This document shows, piece by piece, positions 1-10,300 of a stretch of 49,858 nucleotides of DNA. Below the pieces are notes generated by a model. It ran no database searches. It was not told the DNA's origin and worked only from the letters and a program-made list of their open reading frames with translations. Every line of letters begins with the position of its first letter. The stretch's first letter is position 1. Position numbers and translations under genes: made by a program. The stretch comes from Acetobacteraceae bacterium (GTDB lineage: Bacteria > Pseudomonadota > Alphaproteobacteria > Acetobacterales > Acetobacteraceae). The stretch spans positions 1-49,858 of the forward strand of contig PLXO01000122.1 of NCBI GenBank assembly GCA_003151425.1. Direction: 5' to 3'.

Positions 1-72
1 GAAATTAAGTTGGCGCCTATGGGGCCGAGCCCGGGGGCAAGGCTCTAGAGTGGGAGGGTCTAGTGGGGCAAG

Positions 73-109
73 CCTTGGTCCGCTCTGCGCGGCCCAAGCC
101 CTCGAGCGG
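73..109. repeat. Dispersed palindromic repeat, degenerate copy
   Basis: The stretch reads CCTTGGTCCGC...GCGGCCCAAGCC followed by CTCGAGCGG. It matches, with small changes, the core of the palindromes at 28951-29089 and 38145-38206, so it is one member of a REP-like family used at least four times in this window. Confidence 0.6.
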
Positions 110-437
110 CAGGTGTACGGTCGACGCTGGTCCGCCTCCGACGGTCGACCCCCGGATCAAGGGTCCGGGGGCAGGCCTTGGCCCGCCACCGACGAAAAGC
201 GAGAACGGCGACAAAGACCCTATGGACCGCCCGACGGTGCGGTGGCCGTGGGGTGGGCTGAACGGGCGGCCCGAACCTGTCACCCGGTCCGCATTCTTCC
301 TGGCGCTTTGGCAGTTCAGCGTCTCGCCGCGCCGCGAACGGCGGATAACGCGAATTCCAAGTGCGCTGGCCGTGAAAGGACATCCGGGGTCGGTTGCATG
401 CACAGGACCCTGCAAGTAACGTCCCCGACACGCAATG

Positions 438-544
438 CGTGGAGGAGAAGAAGGCCAGGGGCTCCGCCCCTGGAACCCCGCCAAGGGGCAGCGCCCCTTG
501 GTGGGGGTCCGGGGGCGAAGCCCCTGGCCTTCTTCTCCTCCACG
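438..544. repeat. Large nested palindrome (107 bp)
   Basis: The outer arms, 438-463 and 519-544, are perfect 26-bp inverted repeats (CGTGGAGGAGAAGAAGGCCA...). Inside lie further GC hairpins, including the perfect CCAAGGGGC/GCCCCTTGG palindrome at 481-501 and a GGGGC-TCC-GCCCC stem at 457-470. The element ends 24 bp before the coxG start codon, so it would place a very stable structure in or just before that mRNA leader. It looks like a dispersed element; an ordinary terminator is less likely because there is no T-tract. Confidence 0.75.
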
Positions 545-568
545 TGTTGCCGTGGTGCGGAGGGTTGC

Positions 569-1195
569 ATGGACATGATTGGAGAGCGGCGCATTGTGGC
601 GCCGCGCCGGAGGGTGTGGGATGCGCTGAACGATCCGGCGGTTCTCAAGGCCAGCATCCCGGGCTGCGAGAGCCTGGAGAAGCAGCCCGACGGCGGCTTC
701 AAGGCCGCCGCGGCCGTCAAGATCGGCCCGATCTCTGCTCGCTTCACCGGCAACGTGGCGCTCTCCGACCTGGACCCGCCGAACGGCTACACGATCTCCG
801 GCGAAGGGCAGGGGGGTGTTGCCGGCTTCGCCAAGGGTGGCGCCAAGGTGCATCTGACCGACGACGGCGACGCCACCAGGCTGAGTTACGAGGTGCACGC
901 CCAGGTCGGCGGCAAGCTCGCCCAGCTCGGCGCCCGTCTGATCGATGCCTCCTCCAAGCAGATGGCGGACGCCTTCTTCGACCGGTTCAGCGCTCTCGTG
1001 GCGCCCTCGAAGATCGAGGCCGCGACCAGCGAAGTCCCGGCGCCGCCGCCACGGGGGGCTTTGCCACTGCCACCCGCCGCGATCGGCATCACCGCACTGA
1101 TCCCACGCGAACCGTTCGGCCTGCCTGTCGTGGCGTGGATTGGCGGTGCGCTTTATCTGGTTATCCTCATCTTGATCCTCGGAAGTCTCCTGTAA
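569..1195 (+). CDS. coxG: CO dehydrogenase subunit G-like (CoxG, SRPBCC family)
   Basis: This 208-residue protein belongs to the CoxG group of the SRPBCC/START-like fold, which helps mature or recruit molybdenum hydroxylases such as CO dehydrogenase to the membrane. The first 150 residues carry the family pattern (IVAPRRRVWDALNDPAVLK, SIPGCESLE, GYTISGEGQGGVAGFAKG). An Ala/Pro-rich linker follows, then a hydrophobic C-terminal anchor (YLVILILILGSLL, about 190-208). The ATG at 569 is preferred because the domain starts there; the frame is open further upstream but runs through the palindrome. The stop at 1193-1195 directly abuts the GTG start of the MoxR gene, so the two are co-transcribed. 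The catalytic coxMSL genes are not in view, so the client enzyme is unknown. Confidence 0.88.
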   Translation: MDMIGERRIVAPRRRVWDALNDPAVLKASIPGCESLEKQPDGGFKAAAAVKIGPISARFTGNVALSDLDPPNGYTISGEGQGGVAGFAKGGAKVHLTDDGDATRLSYEVHAQVGGKLAQLGARLIDASSKQMADAFFDRFSALVAPSKIEAATSEVPAPPPRGALPLPPAAIGITALIPREPFGLPVVAWIGGALYLVILILILGSLL

Positions 1196-2095
1196 GTGTT
1201 TGATCTACCGTCTTCCGTCGCCGACACGGCGGCCCTGCTTGCCGCGCACGGCTACATTGCTGATCTGGAGCTGGCGACGACGGTGCACCTGGCCCTGTCG
1301 ATGCGCCGGCCTCTGCTTCTCGAAGGCGAGCCCGGCACCGGCAAGACCGAGATCGCCAAGGTGCTCGCCGCCGGCCTGCACCGCCGCCTGGTTCGCCTGC
1401 AATGCTATGACGGCATGGACCTGGCCGCCGCCGCCTATGAATGGGACCATCCGCGCCAGCTCATGGCGATCCGCCTGGCGGAGGCCGCCGGCCACACCGA
1501 CCGCAATCAGTTGGCGCGCGACATCTATACGCGGGAATTCCTGCAGGCCCGCCCGCTGCTTTCGGCGATCGACCCCGACCTGCCGCCGGCCGTGCTGCTG
1601 ATCGACGAGCTGGACCGCGCCGACGAGCCGTTCGAGGCGTTCCTGCTCGAGCTGCTGGCCGACTTCCAGATCACCGTCCCGGAGTTGGGCACCTTGCGGG
1701 CCAAGACGCTGCCGGTGGTCGTGCTGACCTCCAACCGCACGCGGGAGGTGCACGACGCGATCCGCCGCCGCTGCCTGTATCACTGGGTGGACTACCCCGA
1801 CACGGCGCGCGAGCGGGCGATCCTGGCGGTCAAGGCGCCCGGCGTGCCGGAGACGCTGGCCGACCAGGTGGTGGGCTTCGTGCAGCGCCTGCGCGGCGAG
1901 GAGCTGTTCAAGCTGCCAGGCGTGGCCGAGACGATCGACTGGGCCGCCGCGCTGACCCACCTCAGCGCGCACGAGCTGACCCCGGGTGTGGTGGACGACA
2001 CGCTGGGTGTTTTGCTGAAATATCAAGATGATATTGCCAAAATTCGAGGCGCCGAGGCAGCCCGTCTGGTGGCCGAAGTGAAAGCCGCCGCATAA
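1196..2095 (+). CDS. MoxR-family AAA+ ATPase, CoxD-like
   Basis: The 299-residue product is a MoxR-type AAA+ ATPase. A Walker A motif (GEPGTGKTE, about 44-52) and a Walker B motif (LLIDELDRAD, about 134-143) are clear, with a sensor region TSNRTREVHDAIRRRC. The closest functional parallel is CoxD, the chaperone that inserts copper and sulfur into the active site of Mo-Cu CO dehydrogenase; MoxR proteins usually act with a von Willebrand-factor partner (CoxE). No such partner follows here. Translation starts at a GTG placed immediately after the coxG stop with no spacer, indicating translational coupling. Family assignment is firm; the exact client is inferred only from the coxG neighbour. Confidence 0.88.
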   Translation: MFDLPSSVADTAALLAAHGYIADLELATTVHLALSMRRPLLLEGEPGTGKTEIAKVLAAGLHRRLVRLQCYDGMDLAAAAYEWDHPRQLMAIRLAEAAGHTDRNQLARDIYTREFLQARPLLSAIDPDLPPAVLLIDELDRADEPFEAFLLELLADFQITVPELGTLRAKTLPVVVLTSNRTREVHDAIRRRCLYHWVDYPDTARERAILAVKAPGVPETLADQVVGFVQRLRGEELFKLPGVAETIDWAAALTHLSAHELTPGVVDDTLGVLLKYQDDIAKIRGAEAARLVAEVKAAA

Positions 2096-2096
2096 C

Positions 2097-2140
2097 TTCT
2101 CCCTCCCCCCTTGATGGGGAGGGTTGGGGGAGAGGGGGTC
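2097..2140. repeat. Palindromic CCCTCCCC/GGGGAGGG repeat
   Basis: CTTCTCCCTCCCCCC and GGGGAGGGTTGGGGGAGAG form an imperfect stem just after the MoxR stop codon. The same C-rich/G-rich arms bracket the palindromes at 28951-29089 and 38066-38206. It may end the coxG-moxR transcript, but it belongs to a dispersed repeat family. Confidence 0.6.
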
Positions 2141-2174
2141 GGCCCAGCCCCGGACGCCGCATAGTCTGGCGAGC

Positions 2175-2390
2175 ATGCAGCAAATGCCGAGGCTGAAAAT
2201 CATCCGCCGCGCGCTCGGACTGACACAGGAAGAACTCGCGGTGCGGTTTCGGATCCCGCTTGGCACCCTGCGGGGTTGGGAGCAGGGAGCCGCCCAGCCT
2301 GACCAGACGGCCCGGGCTTATCTCAGAGCCATCGCCGACGACGTGGCGGCCGTGCACCGTGCATTGCAGGCTGCGCCATCGCCGCGCTGA
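2175..2390 (+). CDS. Small HTH (XRE-like) antitoxin-type regulator
   Basis: The 71-residue protein contains a Cro/C1-type helix-turn-helix (RRALGLTQEELAVRFRIP, then LGTLRGWEQG) and the tail QPDQTARAYLRAIADD typical of HTH antitoxins paired with BrnT or RelE/HigB toxins. The ATG at 2175 is chosen because the domain begins there; an in-frame TTG at 2124 lies inside a palindromic repeat. A short BrnT-like coding relic follows at 2445-2519, so this looks like the surviving antitoxin of a decayed toxin-antitoxin pair. Whether it is still expressed, or represses anything, cannot be seen. Confidence 0.75.
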   Translation: MQQMPRLKIIRRALGLTQEELAVRFRIPLGTLRGWEQGAAQPDQTARAYLRAIADDVAAVHRALQAAPSPR

Positions 2391-2444
2391 TCGTTGCAGC
2401 CTTTACCCAGAGCAACCAGGAGAAAAGACGCAAGGCGGTCGGGG

Positions 2445-2519
2445 GTGATCGAGGCCAAGCTACTCGTGGTCGTTTACACCGATCGCGCTGGCGTTTGCCG
2501 CATCACGTCAGCCCGCCGC
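2445..2519 (+). pseudogene. BrnT-like toxin fragment (C-terminal part)
   Basis: Translated in frame, this stretch gives about 25 residues of the form AKLLVVVYTDR followed by VCRITSARR. That matches the conserved BrnT toxin end, where a (L)VVVYTxR strand precedes RIISAR. No start codon with a Shine-Dalgarno sequence or full-length frame is present, and the upstream half of the toxin is missing. Inference: a relic left beside the HTH gene at 2175-2390. The match is short, so chance cannot be excluded. Confidence 0.45.
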
Positions 2520-2526
2520 CCCATCG

Positions 2527-3984
2527 CTACGCGGCGTGCAGCAATTCCAGCGCCCCCTCATAGATGTCCATATTCTTGCCAAACGAAATCGCCGCGGCCT
2601 GCGCGCCGCACACCAGATGCATCCAGCGCCACGGCTCCCGTGTCGCGTAAAACTCCTCCACGATCGCCTGGTGATGCTTGAACGCGTGCATCTCGGTGAA
2701 ACTGTCGTGGCACACGATCTCGCCCAGCCGCCGCATCAACACCTGCGCGTCGTAGCCGCACTGCACGTATTGCTGTGCCAGGTTCACGGTGCCCTTGACC
2801 TCCGGCACCGCCCGCATCTTCCCCAGATTGGTGACTGTGGACCAGTCGGTCGGCGGCTGCTGATAGATGCTCTGCGTGATCGCCTCCAGCAGCGCCGCCT
2901 GCGACCGAGCGGGCAACGCCGTGACCGCCGCCATATCCGGCTGCGGCGCCGGCTCCATCCGATACTGCGTCGAGCGCACCTCCGGCCCGGTATGCCACAG
3001 CAGCAGCACCAGCAGTTTGTTGCGCGGGCTCAGCCCATCCAGCCGCAGCAGATAGCGCCGCAGATTGGCGCTCGTGTGCAGATGGACATCCATCGGGTTC
3101 CCGGTCAGCGAGCGCAGGAACAGCCCGGCCGCCCCGATCGACAGCGCTTCGCCCGCACCTTCTAGCGACAGCCCGGCCACCAGCGCCTTCGCCTGCAACT
3201 CCGGGATTTCGCTGTAGGCGTCGCACCGCCCGATGGCTTCGCCGAGCGCGCCGATCGCCGCGGTTTCATCCTCCCCGCTGCGCTGGCGCATCACACGGGT
3301 CGACAGCTCATACTTCTCGATCAGCGCATCGACGTCCGGGATCGACCGCTGGTTGGGGAAGCGCGCCACATAGCGCACCGCCGGCCGCATCAGCACCGGC
3401 AGATACTCCGGCCCGAGCACCTCCAGCCCACGCCAGAGGTAGCCGGGAAACAGGAAGTAATGATCGTCCAGCGCGTTCTTCGGAATGGCGACGGTCATCA
3501 GCAGATCGAACGCTTCCATCGGCGGAACGTTCTGCCATAGCCACTGAAACAGATGGTCCGCCTTGTTGCTCTCGCCCCGATTGGCCGCCTTGATGAACGC
3601 CTCCTTGGTCGCCTCGACCCCGCCGGCATCCAGCGGCTCGAACGCCAGCAGATTGTATGGCGCGGTCACCGGGTCGTGGACGTGCTTGTTCGCCAGTGCC
3701 ACGTGTTGCAGCACGGGGACGAAACGATCCTCGTCCTCCAGCCGCCCGACCAGCTTCGACACCGCGTACAGCCCGGCCAGTGGATGCAGCGGTCCGCCAT
3801 GGTGCCCTGGTGGCAGGTCCGACGACCGCGTCACCGCCAGCGCCGAGGCCGTCAGCATGGTCTCTGTCGGCACCCCCGCCCGCAGCTTCTCCAGGGTGCG
3901 ATCCAGAATTTCATCGCGCGGCGTCTCCTCGATGAACCGGACCAACGGTTCGATGGCGTCAGAAAACTGGACACGTTGCGGCAT
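2527..3984 (-). CDS. Conserved hypothetical protein, 485 aa (weakly questin-oxidase-like)
   Basis: I do not firmly recognise this protein. It is a soluble, mostly alpha-helical 485-residue chain without signal peptide or membrane segment. Conserved-looking histidine patches are visible: GHHGGPLHPLAGLYAVS near residue 60-77, LQHVALANKHVHDP near 93-106, and HDSFTEMHAFKHHQAIVEEF near 425-445. Multiple spaced His in a helical protein, with HGGPLHPL in particular, recall the questin oxidase-like family, but I would not assign a reaction on that basis. It starts at ATG 3984 and stands alone between a TA relic and a 343-bp spacer. Codon use looks native. Confidence 0.8.
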   Translation of the reverse strand: MPQRVQFSDAIEPLVRFIEETPRDEILDRTLEKLRAGVPTETMLTASALAVTRSSDLPPGHHGGPLHPLAGLYAVSKLVGRLEDEDRFVPVLQHVALANKHVHDPVTAPYNLLAFEPLDAGGVEATKEAFIKAANRGESNKADHLFQWLWQNVPPMEAFDLLMTVAIPKNALDDHYFLFPGYLWRGLEVLGPEYLPVLMRPAVRYVARFPNQRSIPDVDALIEKYELSTRVMRQRSGEDETAAIGALGEAIGRCDAYSEIPELQAKALVAGLSLEGAGEALSIGAAGLFLRSLTGNPMDVHLHTSANLRRYLLRLDGLSPRNKLLVLLLWHTGPEVRSTQYRMEPAPQPDMAAVTALPARSQAALLEAITQSIYQQPPTDWSTVTNLGKMRAVPEVKGTVNLAQQYVQCGYDAQVLMRRLGEIVCHDSFTEMHAFKHHQAIVEEFYATREPWRWMHLVCGAQAAAISFGKNMDIYEGALELLHAA

Positions 3985-4327
3985 GGCGGCTCTCCGTATG
4001 TGCCGTCGGGGCCTCTCTCAACCGCCGACGCACGAGGGGCATCACAAGGACTTCCAGACTCTGCCGGTGCCGGCACAATAGGATCGTCACGCGCGAGGCA
4101 CGGCGTGTCAACGCCGGAGCAAAAGCGCATCGCCGCGCCGGTGCAAAGGTGCATCCGGGACAGCCGTCCGAAGCCAATGAAAGCCTACCGGTTCGCTCTG
4201 CTACATCTCCATTCGTCTGCGTTCGTCTGCATTCATCCGCGGTTCCATTCCTTTCGACGCCCGGAATAAACTGCCCCACCGCGAACCCCGGAGCTTCACC
4301 CACCATGAACGACGAGCAGCTGCGGTT
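3985..4327. other. Intergenic spacer between two convergently read units
   Basis: No gene is supported here. The spacer holds the 5' flank of the 485-aa gene (reading left) and the 3' end of the fic gene. Its only distinct structure is the TTCGTCTGC repeat tract at 4203-4246. Confidence 0.55.
4203..4246. repeat. TTCGTCTGC direct-repeat tract
   Basis: ATTCGTCTGC, GTTCGTCTGC and ATTCATCCGC follow each other directly as 10-bp units, then GGTTCC. It lies in non-coding DNA near the end of the spacer. This looks like a copy of a dispersed intergenic element; no function is visible. Confidence 0.5.
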
Positions 4328-4894
4328 TCATAACGTCAGCACGCGCCCGATCTCGTCGCCCATCGCGTTGTAGTCACCGCCATGCGCGGCCTGCGACGCC
4401 GCAATCCATCGATCCGGGTCGATTTGGCTAAGGTCGAGCCTGTGCCCGGCCTGCTCGGCCAACTGTTCGAGATAGAAAAGTTGTGCGCGGCCGTTACCCT
4501 CACGGAAGGGATGGACATAGTTCACATCACCCATGATCGCCCCGGCCGCCGCCGCGAATGCCGCACGACTTAAGCCCCGGAGGAACTTCGCGCTCGCAAG
4601 CCGCCGGTGAACGTCGGCCATGCCGGTGTCGATGTACCGGCGAAACTGGAATTGATGGCCGTCCTTGGCGATCTCCACGGTCCGAACCCCGCCCGCCCAT
4701 TCATAGACATCTTGGAACAGATGCCGGTGGATGTCGCGAAGGTGGGCAAGGTCGAAGCGTCCTCCCGGGATTCCCTGGGCAACCCGTTGCAGCACAAGTT
4801 CCCGCTCGGAAAGATCGAGCAGTGCCGCATCGGTGATGCCGAGCCTGTTACGGAGAACAGAGGAACCCGGATAGGTGTACGGATCCTCGGTCAC
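4328..4894 (-). CDS. Fic-domain protein (FicT/VbhT-like toxin)
   Basis: Fic proteins transfer AMP or related groups from nucleotides to protein hydroxyls; stand-alone ones with a small antitoxin act as toxins on gyrase and topoisomerase IV. This 188-residue protein has the flap region (GGVRTVEIAKDGHQFQF, about 68-84) and the core motif HPFREGNGR at 128-136 with catalytic His128. The standard motif continues with xxR; here the chain reads AQL, so the second arginine, which binds the ATP phosphates and the inhibitory glutamate, is replaced by Leu139. Translation starts at GTG 4894, overlapping the stop of the antitoxin gene by GTGA, so the pair is coupled. The substitution may weaken or change the activity. 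Confidence 0.88.
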   Translation of the reverse strand: MTEDPYTYPGSSVLRNRLGITDAALLDLSERELVLQRVAQGIPGGRFDLAHLRDIHRHLFQDVYEWAGGVRTVEIAKDGHQFQFRRYIDTGMADVHRRLASAKFLRGLSRAAFAAAAGAIMGDVNYVHPFREGNGRAQLFYLEQLAEQAGHRLDLSQIDPDRWIAASQAAHGGDYNAMGDEIGRVLTL

Positions 4895-5178
4895 TCGGCG
4901 GCCCGGCTCCTCGCTCTGGCCAGGAGGTAGGCCAGCCGCCGTTCATGCGTCCAAGCCTCCCGTTCGAACATTTCGAACATGGCAACCTGCTCCGCGTCGA
5001 GCGGGTTGCCCTCGATCTCCTGCAACCGCATGGCCGCGATGCGGCGCTGGCGTGCTTGCGCGACGTCCGCGCTCGAGAGGCGAGACGGATCCAATTCCCG
5101 GGCGAGCGCCGCCAGCTCCCGCTCGACCGGTAGCGCGCCTGGCTCCATCACGGGCTGCCCGCGCCGCTGTCGCGCCAT
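4891..5178 (-). CDS. VbhA-like antitoxin of the Fic pair
   Basis: This 95-residue, charged, helical protein is encoded directly upstream of the Fic toxin and overlaps its start by 4 nt, the usual order for class I Fic systems (small inhibitor first). Residues 50-75 (MRLQEIEGNPL, DAEQVAMFEMFERE) resemble the VbhA inhibitory helix, whose signature is (S/T)xxxE(G/N). Here Glu56-Gly57 is present but residue 52 is Leu, where Ser or Thr is expected. The match of a partly degenerate inhibitor with a Fic toxin that lacks its Glu-binding arginine suggests the two have changed together. Family placement rests on position and the short motif. Confidence 0.65.
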   Translation of the reverse strand: MARQRRGQPVMEPGALPVERELAALARELDPSRLSSADVAQARQRRIAAMRLQEIEGNPLDAEQVAMFEMFEREAWTHERRLAYLLARARSRAAE

Positions 5179-5450
5179 GCGTTATCTCCCGAATCTTGCC
5201 GCTGCCGCGCGACAATACGTCGATTTCATCTTCTCAGGGAGCCTATTCGTCGGGCATGGTGCGGCGCGATACGACCGCCAGATTACTGTATGTCGTTGAA
5301 ATCCCGACAATCCCACCGTGCGACGACCAGCCCCCGCCGCGCGACGACCAGCCTACGGACAACCAGCCCCGCCCACCGCCACCCCTCCCGCTCACGCATG
5401 CGCGACCCGCGAACACCGGGCTTCCCACCGCCCGAGTCGCCCCCGTATAA

Positions 5451-7091
<1,641 letters not shown>

Positions 7092-7123
7092 CGGGCGGAC
7101 GCAGTTGGGGTAGCGCGCGGACG

Positions 7124-7185
7124 TCTCCTCCCCGTCATGGCCCGCGAAGGCGGGCCATCCACGACTTGCCTTCGTGGAGCATGCC
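7124..7185. repeat. Dispersed repeat with GGCCCGC/GCGGGCC hairpin
   Basis: Downstream of pyrG, CCCCGTCATGGCCCGCGAAG is followed by GCGGGCCATCCACGACTTG. A perfect 7-bp stem with a GAAG loop lies at 7139-7156. Read on the other strand it translates as the RGWPAFAGHD peptide that turns up in spurious ORFs of many alphaproteobacterial genomes, marking it as a widespread intergenic repeat. The stem could also help end pyrG transcription. Confidence 0.6.
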
Positions 7186-7359
7186 GAGAAGACCATGTGT
7201 GACGGCACCTGGCGCGCCGCGTGGTCATCCCTCTCCGTGCGATTTGCTTGAATCTGCCTGGGCAGGCACTGGACTCGTTACGAGTCGCAATGTCATAAAG
7301 CAAGGTTCGGCTTTGTGAGCAGGGACGTGAGCAGGGAATCGTCTGCTGGATAGAGGGAA

Positions 7360-10300
7360 ATGACCGCGTTCCTGATCGGTGAACTGCAAAAGGCCGTTCG
7401 CTCCAGCGACCGTAAGCCATTGATTGTCTGCGGCGCAGGGATCTCGACGCAAGCCACCAACGGCAAAGCGCCCAGTTGGGCGAACCTCATCCAGTCCGGC
7501 ATCCAGCGAGTCGAAGACCTTGATGCCAATGCCGGTCCGTGGGCCAATGAAAGCCGGCAGAAGCTGGCAACTGGCGGCACCGATATCTGGATCGCGATCG
7601 CTGATGAGGTGACGGAACGGCTTGGCGGTTCGCACAACGCCGAATTCGCCACTTGGCTCGAAGGCGAGGTCGGCCGGCTAGCGCCAGAAAGATATGATCT
7701 TCTGGACGCGATCAAGGCGCTCGGGTGTCCGATAGCGACCACGAACTACGACGACGTGCTCACCAAGGCGACGGGTTTGCCGCCGATCAGTTGGTCGGAC
7801 CACGCCGCGACGCTGCGCCTCCTTCGTGCGCCCACACCGGAGGGCATTCTGCATCTGCACGGGCACTGGCGCACCCCTGAGGAGGTCGTACTCGGGTCCA
7901 AATCTTACGGCGCCCATTCGGCCGACAGCCGGCGTAACCTGCTGCAACAGATTGCGACACTCGCCCGCGCGACAGTATTCATCGGTTGCAGCCAGAATGG
8001 CCTCGCCGATCCGGACTTCTCACGCCTCGATTCGTTCCTTTCGGAATGGCAGGACATTGCCCCACGTCGCTACTGGCTGATCCGTCAGGAGACCGACGGG
8101 CATGGGAACCCGCAACCGCCACTTTCGCCACTTCATGCCAAGCGCCTTTTTCCTGTGATCTTTGGCAAGGCACACGGGGATCTCCTGCCGCTGCTTCGTA
8201 GCTTGCCACCACCAACGCCGGCCCTCACGATCGATCCGGACGCTGCGATCCGCTGTATCGACCAGCACGAGCCAAAGCCGGAGCTCTTTGGGCGCGACCG
8301 CGAGGTCGAGCTGGTCGTCGGTGCGCTGCTCGCAGGCAAGCCGGCGATAGTCGCGGGCGGTCCCGGCATGGGCAAGACCGCGGTAGCGACCGCGGCCCTC
8401 TACGACCCACGCATGGTTGCGACGTTCCGACGGCGCCGCGTATTTGCCTCGCTCGAAACGGCGACCGAACCGCGAGCAATCCTTGCCAAGCTGGTCGAGG
8501 CGCTCGGTCTACCACCGACGGGCGACGAGGTGTCCCTGTTGCGTATCCTCGAGGCGAATGCCGCGGAGCGGCCCATCGCTGCGATCCTGGACAATGCCGA
8601 CACGTCATTCGACCTCGATCGAGGAGAGTCAGAGCGGCTGCTGAACTTGGCGGCGCAGATTGAGCACCTGTCCCTCGCAGTCACGATTCGCGGTGTGGCT
8701 CCCCATGTCGCTGGCGCGATCCCCATTGACGATTTGCCGAAACTCCCCCCGCTGGCTTCGAAAGACGCGTTCATCGCGATTGCAGGCGCGTCGTTCCGGA
8801 CCGACCCTGATCTCCCTTATTTGCTCGAGGCCCTCGACGGCCACGCGTTGTCGATCCATCTCGTCGCCGCCCAGGCAAGCGGTCTCCCGACACTCAAGGG
8901 GTTGCGCGGACTCTGGGACGAGGTCCACGCGGAGATCTTGCGTCGTCCAGGTGAAAAGGAGAGCCGGCTCACCAGTGTCAGGGTTTCGTTGGCTCTGTCT
9001 TTGAGCAGTCGTCGGATGAAGTCCGCGCCACTGGCCCGGAGACTGCTCGCGATGCTCGCCTTGTTGCCAGCCGGGTTGGCGGAGGCCAACGTCCACTCGC
9101 TGCTGGGTGAACGCGGTACGGTGACCAGGGGCAGGGCGGCCGAGGTTGTCGCTTGCCTGTATCAATTGCGACTGGTAGAGCGCCGCCGTGATAGTCGCCT
9201 GCGGATGTTGACCCCACTTAGGGAATGCGCGAGGCACGACATTCATGTAATGCCCAACGACCGCAAGCGCCTGGTTGACCGTTACATGATAGTTGCAGAA
9301 AAAGGCGGGAAGATAGGCAGAAGTGATTGGAGCACGGTACGCAACGATGTCGAAGCGGAATCGGACAATCTTGATCCAATCTGTGAGGTTGTCGTAGAGA
9401 CTGATATTCTGCACCGGCGCCTTGATGTAGCATTAAATGGCCTCGCCGCATTCCATCAACTATCCGGCAGAGCCACGGTCAATAGCGTTACTCGTGCTGT
9501 CGAGCGGCTGAGAGAGCAATCCCCGCAACGTGCTGCAAATTACATGTGCAGACTCGGATCAATCGCTTTCATGCGATCAGATCACGATACGGCGAGGGCA
9601 TGGCTTGATGGGGCGCTCGCGCTCTTTCGGCGCGTTGGGGACTTAATTGGTGAGGCGGAGTGTATCCAATTGCTTGGAATGGGCGCGCTCCAGCAGTCGG
9701 ATCATGTGACGGCATTGGCTCGATTCGAAGAGGCGCTGGCGCTCAGGCGAAGTGCGCATTCTACGCTCGGTGAGGCCAATTGTATCTTCAATCTCGGAGA
9801 GATAGCACGTAGGCGTTCGGATCACGTGACGGCAACGGACCTATTTGAAAGCGCGTCGACCCTTTTCCAGTCCGCCGGGTCCGTGGTGAGTAAAGCGCAT
9901 TGCATCTGTAGCCTCGGGCATATAGCGCTCGAACGCTCAGATTACGCGACAGCACTTGACCGGTTCGAGACGGCGCTAGCGCTCTATCGACATGGCGGCC
10001 TCTCGCAGGGCGAAGCTAATTGTATCCTGGGCCTTGGGGCCGTTGCGCGTCTCCAATCGGATGACAGGACCGCGACCGCTCTCTTCGAGCAGGCACTGAC
10101 GCTTTTTCGACACCTCGGCGAGGTAATGGGGGAGGCGAACTGTACCCGTGGTATCGGAGAGATCGCGCTAACGCACAAGGACTATCCGACGGCGGCGGCC
10201 CGCTTCGAGGAGGCGCAGGCACTCTACCGCAAATCCAGGAATCAACATTCCCTTGCTCAAACGATGATCAGGCTTGGGCTTGTTCGGCTGTATGTTGGAG

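Larger units (their letters stand above)
1..568. other. Upstream region without a confident gene
   Basis: Several long open frames cross this stretch on both strands, but their products are Arg/Pro/Gly-rich and overlap one another, as expected of GC-rich non-coding DNA. What can be seen is repeat material: a copy of the CCTTGGTCCGC palindrome family near 73-109 and a large nested palindrome at 438-544. No promoter for the following coxG gene could be assigned. Confidence 0.6.

Noticed and set aside
50-568. N-terminal extension of the CoxG frame
   Set aside because: The added residues are Arg/Pro/Gly-rich, run through palindromic repeats and have no counterpart in the family; the domain starts at ATG 569.
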